From positions 1-48,924 of the forward strand of contig JAGCUO010000013.1 in the NCBI GenBank assembly GCA_017962825.1: 48,924 nucleotides of DNA, read 5' to 3'. The DNA is from Lachnospiraceae bacterium (GTDB lineage Bacteria > Bacillota > Clostridia > Lachnospirales > Lachnospiraceae). A program made the position numbers and the translations under genes. The notes beneath the pieces are model-generated. The model worked only from the letters and a program-made list of their open reading frames with translations. It was not told where the DNA came from and did no database searches. How positions within the stretch are numbered: the stretch's first letter is position 1; each line of letters begins with the position of its first letter. Shown one piece after another: positions 42,693 to 48,924 of the stretch.

Positions 42693-43788
42693 CTATAACG
42701 TATCGGCTATGATCGCCAATAACTCCCTTAAGAACAACGACGATCTTCTCTCTGCTTCTCTTCAGAGATTATCCTCAGGTTTTAAGATCAACGGTGCCAA
42801 GGACAACCCTGCGGGACTTGCCATGGCCAAAAGAATGAATGCACAGATAGTCGGCACCAAGACCGCCGATGATAATACCATGGACGGAATTTCCGTAATA
42901 GAGACCGCAGACGGTGCTCTTTCGGAAGTTGCCGCTATGCTCCAGAGAATGAATGAACTCGCCATTCAGGCATCCAACGGAACCATGAACGATGACGACA
43001 GAGAGATCATTCAGAAAGAGATCGCACAGCTCAAAGAGGAGATAGACAGAGTCTCAACCAGCACGGAATTCAATTCACAGCCTCTTCTGGACGGATTTTA
43101 CGACCTTAAGGGCTATACCAATAATAACGATGTAAAGGTACTTACATATTCCAAGGAAATTCCCGCGGATACTTATACCTTCAACAGCATAAACTGGACC
43201 GTGGACTCAGACGGAAATAAGGAAGTTGTCGTAACGGATTCCACCGGATCGACCACCAATTACACCGGATCCATGTTGGATAACGTCATTACCATAACCG
43301 GTGACCACGGTTTTGAAATGAAGCTTACCGTTCCCAAAGATCAGGCCGATGCGGACGGAAGCGTTACCGGTCTTGAGGTTGAGTGTACCGGAATCGGAGC
43401 AATGAGACTTCAGGTGGGCTCAAACGAAGGTCAGGTACTTGAGATGCAGATCCCTGCAGTAAACTTAAGCAACATGGGACTCAGCGGACTTGATCTTTCC
43501 ACCGAGGAAAGCGCCAAGGAAGGTATTGACAGGATCAAGAACGCAATGACCTTTGTAAATACCGTAAGAGGTCAGCTCGGTGCATATCAGAACAGACTTG
43601 AGAATACCGATGCCAGACTCGATATCACGGAAGAGAACATGACCAGCGCCTACTCCAGAATAATGGATGTTGATATGGCTGAGGAAATGACCAAATATTC
43701 AACATATACCGTAATGACTCAGGCGGGTACCAGCGTACTTGCCCAGGCTAACGACAGACCTTCAACCGTTTTACAGCTTCTTCAGTAA
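42682..43788 (+). CDS. fliC: flagellin
   Basis: A 368-residue flagellin. The N-terminal D0/D1 region (MRINYNVSAMIANNSLKNND ... LQRLSSGFKINGAKDNPAGLAMAKRM) and C-terminal region (VDMAEEMTKYSTYTVMTQAGTSVLAQAN, ending in LQLLQ) are well conserved; the middle (about residues 140-265) is a variable surface domain rich in Thr, Asp and Asn. It is the filament subunit exported through the flagellar type III system. An AAGGAG ribosome site lies inside the end of the upstream gene, which it overlaps by 11 bases. The fliS chaperone gene follows after 12 bases. Confidence 0.96.
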   Translation: MRINYNVSAMIANNSLKNNDDLLSASLQRLSSGFKINGAKDNPAGLAMAKRMNAQIVGTKTADDNTMDGISVIETADGALSEVAAMLQRMNELAIQASNGTMNDDDREIIQKEIAQLKEEIDRVSTSTEFNSQPLLDGFYDLKGYTNNNDVKVLTYSKEIPADTYTFNSINWTVDSDGNKEVVVTDSTGSTTNYTGSMLDNVITITGDHGFEMKLTVPKDQADADGSVTGLEVECTGIGAMRLQVGSNEGQVLEMQIPAVNLSNMGLSGLDLSTEESAKEGIDRIKNAMTFVNTVRGQLGAYQNRLENTDARLDITEENMTSAYSRIMDVDMAEEMTKYSTYTVMTQAGTSVLAQANDRPSTVLQLLQ

Positions 43789-43800
43789 GGAGGATAATTA

Positions 43801-44274
43801 ATGCAGGATACTCTTAAGCAGGAATTTACCAGACGTATCAGTATGGCCAATTCAACCGAACTTATCGTGATCCTCTATGATATGGTCCTTGCTTATTCCG
43901 ATGATGCGGAGGAGGCACTTAAAGAAGACAGAGATCATGATTTCTATGTATCAATATCCCGAATGAGAAACTGTGTGAATGAGCTTATGTGCTCGCTCCA
44001 CATGGAATATGAACCTGCATCAGCACTTCTTTCGCTTTACAGATATTGCATGAGAAAGCTCGGGGCAGCAGGCGTAAGAAGAAGTATCGAGCCCATTGAT
44101 GAGATCAGAAATATCATCAGACCTTTGAGGGAATCCTACTCCGGACTTGTGGAACTCAATACCTCCGGCCCTGTCATGGGTAATTCTGAATCGGTTATTG
44201 CAGGACTTACCTACGGAAAAAATGATATCAACGAAAATTTCGTTAACAACATAAACCGTGGAATGCTGGTATAA
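43801..44274 (+). CDS. fliS: FliS-like flagellin export chaperone
   Basis: A 157-residue helical protein resembling FliS: an N-terminal RRISMANSTELIVILYDMVLAY (compare the FliS start with its LLLMLYDGAI motif), then helices with VNELMCSLHMEYEPASALLSLYRYCMRKL. FliS caps the C-terminal helix of flagellin to keep it unfolded for export. It is a little longer than typical FliS (about 120-140 residues), with an extra Asn/Gly-rich tail. AAGGAGG precedes the ATG. A terminator follows six bases after the stop. Confidence 0.88.
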   Translation: MQDTLKQEFTRRISMANSTELIVILYDMVLAYSDDAEEALKEDRDHDFYVSISRMRNCVNELMCSLHMEYEPASALLSLYRYCMRKLGAAGVRRSIEPIDEIRNIIRPLRESYSGLVELNTSGPVMGNSESVIAGLTYGKNDINENFVNNINRGMLV

Positions 44275-44280
44275 AAACAT

Positions 44281-44325
44281 ATTGCAAATATGAGAAGAAC
44301 CCTTTGATTAAAGGGTTCTTTTTTT
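44281..44325 (+). repeat. left 45-bp imperfect repeat (with terminator) bracketing the cassette
   Basis: Aligns without gaps to 46095-46139: 38 of 45 positions agree by eye. The shared block runs from ATTGCA through the terminator hairpin to its T tract. Confidence 0.75.
44294..44325 (+). terminator. terminator after fliS
   Basis: AAGAACCCTTT-gatt-AAAGGGTTCTT followed by a long T tract. It ends the flagellar operon. Confidence 0.95.
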
Positions 44326-44414
44326 ATATTATTAAAGCAATAGTTTCCAAGGTAAAGAACCGGGATGAGACTATTAATAGATGCACTTGGTTGTAGGATC
44401 TCGGGAGATTTTAA

Positions 44415-45293
44415 ATGCAGGAAAAAAGAATTGCACCACTGATCGTCAAAAAAATATTTGAGGAGGCAGAGTTTACCGTAAGCACGCTTGCTCTTATGAG
44501 CTCAAAAAACACCGTTGCAGCGGTATATACGGGACTTGTTTCATTTTTCGTTTTCGACAGTAATATGGACAATGATCTTATCCAAAGGTTGAAAATGGAA
44601 TACCAAAGCAGACTTTTAAGAGATCATTCAGGTAGCGAGTTTGAAAAATACTCCCATACGATCGATGATGCATATGCCCGTTTCAGTTTAAACGGAGTAA
44701 GAAATGCATATACAAGCACGGAATGGAATGAAAAGAATGCAGCCTATTATGTCGATACCGTGATTGAAATGATCGGGTCCCAATCAAATGACTATAACAA
44801 TGAGCTTGTTATGGAAACCGTATCCAGACTTTATAGGGCAGTAACAAAGGATTATTCGAAGGAAAAAGTTCCTCTCGACAAGCCCTCAAATTTTGGGGGA
44901 GTATTTCAATTTGTGTACTTTTGCCTGTTATATTATGCGGCATGGAAAGGCGCAGGTTTTATCGCTCCCGGACTGCATAGAATTATTGATTCAACAGATT
45001 CGGTTTTTTCCGTGGTAGGTATGATATTTCTCTATGCAGTTTTGCCCTTTGCCATGGCCATTTTTATCCATATGACTTATAGGCTGATAATCCGTAACAG
45101 CATGACCGGTTTCGGCAGCGGGATTATGATGTTTCTTGTTGTTTACACTCATGCGGTGGGCAGTCTTATTGAGGAATATAATGTGTATGAAGATTTAAGT
45201 CCGAATGTCGGAGCAAAACTTTTGTTTTACTCTGTTTTGATCGTATTTTTGGTTTTTTTCTTTTATCCGAGATTCGACAGATATAGGGACTAG
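44415..45293 (+). CDS. four-helix membrane protein of unknown function
   Basis: A 292-residue protein. Residues 1 to about 150 are soluble and helical (VKKIFEEAEFTVSTLALMSSKNTVAAVYTGLVSFF, core FEEAEFTVSTLALMSSKNTV). Four hydrophobic helices follow, roughly residues 163-183, 198-222, 233-252 and 268-288, with the C-terminus charged. I do not recognise the family. The N-terminal 90 residues are clearly related to the next gene, so the pair arose by duplication. The ribosome site is weak (CTCGGGAGATTTTAA). The DNA is visibly more AT-rich than the flanking operons, suggesting acquisition. No function can be assigned. Confidence 0.75.
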   Translation: MQEKRIAPLIVKKIFEEAEFTVSTLALMSSKNTVAAVYTGLVSFFVFDSNMDNDLIQRLKMEYQSRLLRDHSGSEFEKYSHTIDDAYARFSLNGVRNAYTSTEWNEKNAAYYVDTVIEMIGSQSNDYNNELVMETVSRLYRAVTKDYSKEKVPLDKPSNFGGVFQFVYFCLLYYAAWKGAGFIAPGLHRIIDSTDSVFSVVGMIFLYAVLPFAMAIFIHMTYRLIIRNSMTGFGSGIMMFLVVYTHAVGSLIEEYNVYEDLSPNVGAKLLFYSVLIVFLVFFFYPRFDRYRD

Positions 45294-45349
45294 TCTCGAA
45301 GAGGCAGTTTGTATAGCCTGATACATCCACAACACATTTGGAGGATTTA

Positions 45350-45667
45350 ATGTTCGTAAATTCTGTACCGTCCACGATCATCAACAATGTATTTGAGGAG
45401 GCGGATCGTACCGTAAATACTTTTGTTTCTTTCAGCTCTGTAAATGATGTGGCTGCCGTATATACAGCACTTGTCTCATATTTCCTGGCAGGGCAAAAAA
45501 TGGAAGATGATCTTGCCCATAGCCTTATTTCGGAATATCAAAATAAAATTCGTGGAAAAGTCTCCGAAACGGAGTTTTCGTACTCCTTCGGTATGATCAG
45601 TGAAGCATATACCAGGTTTCGTATATTTTTATCAATCTCGATGGGACAGAAGTTAGTATATGTTTGA
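45350..45667 (+). CDS. truncated paralogue of the preceding protein (soluble domain only)
   Basis: A 105-residue protein that matches the first 90 residues of its upstream neighbour (INNVFEEADRTVNTFVSFSSVNDVAAVYTALVSYF against the same region) and then ends after a short different tail (LSISMGQKLVYV). The transmembrane half is missing. ATG 45350 has a GGAGG site. Its last eight bases overlap the start of the ADP-ribosyltransferase-like gene, so the two are probably translated together. It could be a functional small partner protein or a decayed duplicate whose C-terminal part was replaced. Confidence 0.7.
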   Translation: MFVNSVPSTIINNVFEEADRTVNTFVSFSSVNDVAAVYTALVSYFLAGQKMEDDLAHSLISEYQNKIRGKVSETEFSYSFGMISEAYTRFRIFLSISMGQKLVYV

Positions 45668-46073
45668 TGCGAATATATTTGACGATAATGTATTATTTCA
45701 TGGGAGTCCCTATAAGCTTGATAAGATCGTTCCCAATCAGGCGCATGATTCCGGGTTCAGTGAGGGTTGTCAGCTGGCGGTTTATGCTACAAGTAGTCTT
45801 GATATGGCAATCTGTTTTGCGCTTGGCTGTGCCCAAGAAAGTGAAAATGCTCAGCGCATAATGATGCCGGAATACGGAAATAAAATGCATTTTATTGATT
45901 GTCATCCTAATTACGGCGGCAAGGGATATGTGTATGTCTTAGATAAAAGCAAATTTGTCCATGCGTACGGAACACAATGGGTTTGCTATGAATCGCTGAT
46001 ACCTCAAAAAGTAATAACAATAGATGTGGATGACTATTTGGACACCCACTGTGTGATAACACACAATAATTGA
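45660..46073 (+). CDS. ADP-ribosyltransferase-fold-like protein, uncharacterised
   Basis: A 137-residue soluble protein. It opens with LFHGSPYKLDKIVPNQ, followed about 25 residues later by LAVYATSSLDMAICFALG, then YVYVLDKSKF and WVCYESLIPQKVITID. The order FHG, VYAT-with-helix, YVYVLD, YES resembles small Arr/PARP-type ADP-ribosyltransferases, which use an H-Y-E/D triad; here H15 region, the Tyr of VYAT and the Glu of YES are candidates. The assignment is by pattern only. Stand-alone ART-fold proteins can be toxins, drug-modifying enzymes or host-defence factors. It starts inside the preceding gene (eight-base overlap) and is followed by a terminator within the cassette repeat. Confidence 0.55.
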   Translation: MFDANIFDDNVLFHGSPYKLDKIVPNQAHDSGFSEGCQLAVYATSSLDMAICFALGCAQESENAQRIMMPEYGNKMHFIDCHPNYGGKGYVYVLDKSKFVHAYGTQWVCYESLIPQKVITIDVDDYLDTHCVITHNN

Positions 46074-46094
46074 GCCTGAACATGAAGAAGGCAC

Positions 46095-46139
46095 ATTGCA
46101 CATATTAAAAGAACTCTTTGGATAAAGGGTTCTTTTTTG
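46095..46139 (+). repeat. right 45-bp imperfect repeat (with terminator) bracketing the cassette
   Basis: Direct repeat partner of 44281-44325, same orientation, about 84 percent identical by eye, spaced 1,814 bases apart. Confidence 0.75.
46107..46138 (+). terminator. terminator after the ART-like gene
   Basis: AAAGAACtCTTT-ggat-AAAGGGTTCTTT with a TTTTTT tract; nearly the same sequence as the fliS terminator. Confidence 0.93.
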
Positions 46140-46387
46140 TTTGTGACATGCATGTCGCAAATACATTGTTAGGAATTAACGAAATTTGAAAAAATGACAA
46201 AAAACTATTGAACTTCGAAAAATGCGAATATATAATCGCATTTACAAAACATCCTTCGAAAGACAATCTGTCTTCGGATGTGGGCGAAGAGCGGTATATA
46301 CCGCATTCGTGTAAGGGAAGATCTTCCCGGCAATTCACAATTAGTTATGTCCGGATGATCCGGATAAATTTCAAACGGAGAAAGATT
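46140..46387 (+). promoter_or_regulatory. palindrome-dense leader upstream of the Tad pilus genes
   Basis: This 248-base stretch has no convincing gene but six good inverted repeats: GACATGCATGTC (46145-46156, extended to TTG...CAA), AAATGCGA/TCGCATTT (46220-46243), CATCC...AGAC/GTCT...GGATG (46250-46280), GCGGTATATACCGC (46291-46304), GGGAAGATCTTCCC (46315-46328) and TCCGGA-tga-TCCGGA (46350-46364). A reading frame from 46208 crosses it but has no ribosome site. It looks like a structured 5' leader or multi-operator region. It does not contain the conserved GEMM-I c-di-GMP riboswitch core. Confidence 0.5.
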
Positions 46388-46891
46388 ATGCTGATTATGA
46401 CTGTGTTTTTGGCGGTCGCCGGCATTTTCGATCATCTCTTTCATAAGATACCAAATGCTTTGATATTGGTAATGCTGATCTCCTCAGTCATTTATGCCTG
46501 TATGACATCGGGACCCTCACTTCTCCCATATGCCGTATTCAGGATGACTGTTACCGGGGCAGTATTCTATCTGTTCTTTGTGATAGGAGCTATGGGAGCG
46601 GGAGATGTAAAACTTCTTGCGGCATGCAGCGGCTTCATGACGGGGACCAGAACTTTGATATTCATCTTTATAGCCATGATGATTGCTTCTTTGTATGGCG
46701 TGACACAGCTTTGTATCAGGAAAGAGTTTGGTAAGAGAATGCGGAGACTTGAATTGTATATCGGTAATTTGTTGAAAACGGGAAAAGTTCAAAGGTATCA
46801 CTGTAGCAGGGAAGCTGCCGTAAGAAACGGGGTGGCACTTGCGGGACCAATGTTTCTCAGTGCACTTATAGGGATCGGAGGATTGTACTGA
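46388..46891 (+). CDS. tadV: prepilin peptidase (TadV/CpaA type)
   Basis: A 167-residue membrane aspartic protease with about five or six helices, the short form without the N-methylase domain. The two catalytic Asp residues are visible: Asp15 in GIFDHLFHKIPN and Asp73 in the GxGD motif GAGDVKLLAA. It cleaves the leader of Flp-type prepilins. I chose ATG 46388, where ACGGAGAAAG precedes and the family match begins; a reading from 46208 adds 60 non-homologous residues from the leader. TadZ starts two bases after its stop. Confidence 0.88.
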   Translation: MLIMTVFLAVAGIFDHLFHKIPNALILVMLISSVIYACMTSGPSLLPYAVFRMTVTGAVFYLFFVIGAMGAGDVKLLAACSGFMTGTRTLIFIFIAMMIASLYGVTQLCIRKEFGKRMRRLELYIGNLLKTGKVQRYHCSREAAVRNGVALAGPMFLSALIGIGGLY

Positions 46892-46892
46892 A

Positions 46893-47885
46893 ATGAAGCC
46901 GGACAGTGTTTTGATCCTTTATGACGAAGATGAAGAATATGCGGAGTTAATGGGCGAATATCTGCTGAGCCAAAAGGCTCTTCCGTGGAAGGTCGCAGTG
47001 TGCACCTCAGAAAATGATCTTGTGAAGATCTGCTCCGGAAGAAATCCGATACTGGTAACCAGCAGTTCCGCATACAGAGAAAGCCTGCAGCTAGCAGGAG
47101 CATTGAAGATCATTGTGCTGGATGACGGAGGCGGAATAAGGGCCGAACCGCGTATAGAGAAATATCAGCCGGCGGAGGAGACGCTTCGGAAGATACTTGA
47201 AATATATATGCAGGATGCGGATGAAGATTTTGCTGTGCAATTCGAATCCGGAGGAGAAAAGGCCAAGCTTATCGGAGTGTTTTCTCCGGTCAGAAGATGT
47301 TATCAGACAACCTTTTCCGTATTGATGGGGAGACTTCTTCTGGGAAGGGGAAGGGTGCTTTATCTGAGTTTCGAATTTTGTGAAGGCTGCGAGGAACTGT
47401 TATCCCCCGAAAAAAGCGGAAATCTGTCAGATCTGATGTATTTCATCAAAAGTCCGCCGTCTGTTTTTTCGGTGCGCTTTAAGTCCATGGTACGAACCAT
47501 CGCGGGACTGGACTATATTCCCTGCGCGGTCCCGGGGACAGATCTGACGGAAATACCCGAAGAGGAATGGAAGTCTTTTTTGATGAGGATTTGTTCTCTT
47601 GAAGGTTACTCATATGTCATCCTGGATCTTTCTGAATGCATCAGGGGAATCTTCGGAATACTCAGAATGTGTGACACGGTATATACACTTACACGTAATG
47701 ACAGAGTTGCCAGAACCAAGATAGAAAGTTATGAGAACGTTTTAAAAATGTATGACTACACCGATGTCAGGGATAAAAGCATCAAATGCAGTATACCCGC
47801 TGTAAGCCGGGTTCCTTCTTTTGGCGGAGACGATCTTACCGGTGAGCTGGTTGATTTCATCAGAAAACAGATGGAGGTGCTTTGA
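46893..47885 (+). CDS. tadZ: TadZ/CpaE-like pilus assembly protein with degenerate P-loop
   Basis: A 330-residue protein: an N-terminal receiver-like region (SVLILYDEDEEYAELMGEYLL, about 1-110), then a ParA/MinD-type domain (from about residue 125). The Walker A region reads VFSPVRRCYQTTFSVL, where relatives have a GxCGKTS-like loop; the essential Lys position is Gln138. Downstream, DLSDLMYFIKSP and YSYVILDLSE correspond to the switch and Walker B regions. TadZ localises the Tad/Flp pilus machine at the cell pole, a job that does not always need ATP hydrolysis. The stop overlaps the tadA start by one base (TGATG). Confidence 0.8.
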   Translation: MKPDSVLILYDEDEEYAELMGEYLLSQKALPWKVAVCTSENDLVKICSGRNPILVTSSSAYRESLQLAGALKIIVLDDGGGIRAEPRIEKYQPAEETLRKILEIYMQDADEDFAVQFESGGEKAKLIGVFSPVRRCYQTTFSVLMGRLLLGRGRVLYLSFEFCEGCEELLSPEKSGNLSDLMYFIKSPPSVFSVRFKSMVRTIAGLDYIPCAVPGTDLTEIPEEEWKSFLMRICSLEGYSYVILDLSECIRGIFGILRMCDTVYTLTRNDRVARTKIESYENVLKMYDYTDVRDKSIKCSIPAVSRVPSFGGDDLTGELVDFIRKQMEVL

Positions 47886-48826
47886 TGGATCTTACATCCG
47901 AAAAGGAAGAACTGAAGGAATGGGTAAGAGAAAGGCTGGGTTTTGGAAGGGAATATACGGATGACGAGGTGTCGGAATTTATCGATGACTGCATTATGGA
48001 GTCGGATAAGTTAAGAGCTCTTCCCATAGGAGAGAAAAGACGTCTCGGGAAGGAAGTCTTTGATTCCCTCAGGCGTTTGGATATATTACAGAGTTTTATC
48101 GAAAACAAAGACGTGACCGAGATCATGATCAACGGTCATTCAAATGTCTTCGTGGAAAAGTCGGGAGCACTCGGAAAACTGGATAACGGTTTTGATTCTG
48201 AGGAAAAACTGATGGATGTTATCCAGCAGATCGTAGCCGGATGTAACCGAACGGTTAACGAAGCTTCTCCGATAGTGGATGCAAGACTGGAGGACGGATC
48301 CAGGGTAAACATTGTCCTCCCGCCCGTTGCACTGTCCGGGCCTACAGTGACCATAAGACGTTTCCCTGAAAAGCCGGTAACAATGGAAGGACTTTTAAGT
48401 TACGGATCGATCACTAAAGAGGCAGCGGATTTTCTAAAACTTTTGGTCATAGCAGGATACAACATTTTTATCAGCGGCGGAACCGGAAGCGGAAAGACCA
48501 CATTCCTGAATGTACTTTCAGGTTTTATACCGCATGATGAGCGCGTTATCACAATCGAGGACAGTGCGGAACTTCAGCTTCAGGGGATAGAAAATCTGGT
48601 AAGGCTTGAAACGAGAAACGGTAGCCCGGGAGTGGATGAGATAAGCATAAGGGATCTGATCCGTTCCTCTCTGAGAATGCGCCCGGACAGGATAGTAGTG
48701 GGTGAGGTAAGAGGAGGAGAAGCCTTGGATATGCTTCAGTGTCTTAATACAGGACATCCTGTCTTACCTTCTTACCTACATTTTTTTCATCAGAGAAATC
48801 ACTGTTATTCTGCTGCTTTGCTATGA
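47885..48826 (+). pseudogene. tadA: TadA/CpaF pilus assembly ATPase, truncated by an insertion
   Basis: A type II/IV secretion ATPase with an intact N-terminal domain, Walker A GGTGSGKT at 198-205, Asp box ITIEDSAELQL, Walker B-type LRMRPDRIVVGEVRGGEA and the start of the His box at ALDMLQCLNTGH (His291). In intact TadA the next residues are of the type xGSLSTxHANSP; here 22 unrelated residues (292-313) lead to a stop. The break falls at an ACAGGA-ca-TCCTGT palindrome (48749-48762). About 100 C-terminal residues are missing, so the protein should be inactive. The remaining 3' part probably lies beyond the right edge, past the inserted element. Confidence 0.85.
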
Positions 48827-48924
48827 TTACCTGACCTGATTTCAGAAGCATTTCAATGTCTCCATCAGGCCTTAAATCAATTCTTTCAATATAATTGAGA
48901 ATCCTATCACGATCGATACTGGTA
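48744..48924 (-). CDS. C-terminal end of a probable large serine recombinase (partial)
   Basis: On the reverse strand a frame is open from the right edge to a TAA at 48744, giving about 59 residues. Part of it reads LNYIERIDLRPDGDIEM, similar in feel to the C-terminal coiled-coil/beta segment of large serine recombinases and other site-specific recombinases. The rest is charged (KQQNNSDFSDEKNVGKKVR). It ends exactly at the point where tadA homology stops, as expected when the recombinase gene of an integrated element lies next to its attachment site. The family call is tentative; the rest of the gene is outside the window. Confidence 0.5.
   Translation of the reverse strand, partial: TSIDRDRILNYIERIDLRPDGDIEMLLKSGQVIIAKQQNNSDFSDEKNVGKKVRQDVLY
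48749..48762. mobile_element. putative left junction (att site) of an element inserted in tadA
   Basis: ACAGGACATCCTGT is a palindrome apart from its two central bases and lies at the exact end of tadA homology. Short imperfect palindromes at gene-disrupting insertions are typical of serine-recombinase attachment sites. Only one end is visible, so the element's size and the duplicate core cannot be confirmed. Confidence 0.5.

Noticed and set aside
46208-46387. 60-residue N-terminal extension of the prepilin peptidase
   Set aside because: No ribosome site; the sequence is made of palindromes; peptidase homology and a GGAG site begin at 46388.
46140-46387. c-di-GMP (GEMM-I) riboswitch before the pilus genes
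   Set aside because: The conserved GCAAACC and ACGCAAAGCC-type core elements are not present.
1-48924. CRISPR array or prophage region
   Set aside because: No regularly spaced identical repeats and no phage structural genes were seen; the only mobile-element sign is at the right edge.

Overview
The window looks like chromosomal DNA of a motile, non-spore-forming member of the Clostridia, most likely Lachnospiraceae of the Butyrivibrio/Pseudobutyrivibrio type. This rests on protein character and gene order, not on any database search. Supporting signs are strong AGGAGG ribosome sites with frequent TTG and GTG starts, the Firmicute block hup-rqcP-divIC-tilS-hpt-ftsH lacking its sporulation members (yabP, yabQ, spoIIE), a flagellin/FliS operon, glycogen and alpha-glucan enzymes, and a Tad pilus locus.

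Layout. 1-5.0 kb: the 3' part of an M13 zinc metallopeptidase, then a MacB/FtsX-type ABC exporter (permease and ATPase). 5.1-7.8 kb: a multi-pass membrane protein that may be a GT-C-like transferase, a reverse-strand DUF4867-type protein and a small Smr protein. 8.0-10.0 kb: a 2-isopropylmalate synthase fused to a C-terminal AraC-type DNA-binding domain, the most unusual protein here. 10.3-13.9 kb: an XRE regulator, two tandem RimK-like ATP-grasp ligases and a membrane-anchored SurA/PrsA-like protein. 13.9-21.5 kb: cca, a PEGA lipoprotein, and hup-rqcP-divIC-tilS-hpt-ftsH. 21.7-25.2 kb: a GH13 alpha-glucanase, tRNA-Leu(UAA) and a DUF3048 lipoprotein. 25.3-28.1 kb (reverse): a TrpXYZ/ABC_sub_bind-type importer with an internal terminator, divergent from metY. 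28.2-34.9 kb: metY, a YbjQ protein, galK, a small TPR-like membrane protein (reverse), a 35-residue membrane peptide, a C-terminal-domain-only AIR-synthase/HypE homologue, an Lrp regulator coupled to an aminotransferase, and rsmA. 35.1-39.7 kb: a TPR plus apparently dead AAA protein, and glgB. 39.7-44.3 kb: a sigma-28-type promoter driving a large FliK-like protein, flagellin and FliS. 44.3-46.1 kb: an AT-rich cassette of two paralogous proteins and an ADP-ribosyltransferase-fold-like protein, bracketed by 45-bp imperfect repeats that each contain a terminator. 46.1-48.9 kb: a palindrome-rich leader, then prepilin peptidase, TadZ and TadA.

The tadA gene is cut off after its conserved NTGH motif. 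The sequence beyond carries, on the other strand, the tail of a reading frame resembling the C-terminus of a large serine recombinase. A mobile element therefore appears to have inserted into the pilus ATPase, and only its left junction is in view.

How genes work together: glgB, the GH13 glucanase and galK serve carbohydrate storage and use; leuA, metY and the Lrp-linked aminotransferase serve amino-acid metabolism; cca completes the tRNA-Leu encoded here without CCA; the flagellar operon makes, chaperones and possibly controls filament assembly. The best candidates for undescribed biology are the LeuA-AraC fusion, the repeat-bracketed ADP-ribosyltransferase-like cassette, the pseudo-AAA TPR protein, and the tandem ATP-grasp locus.
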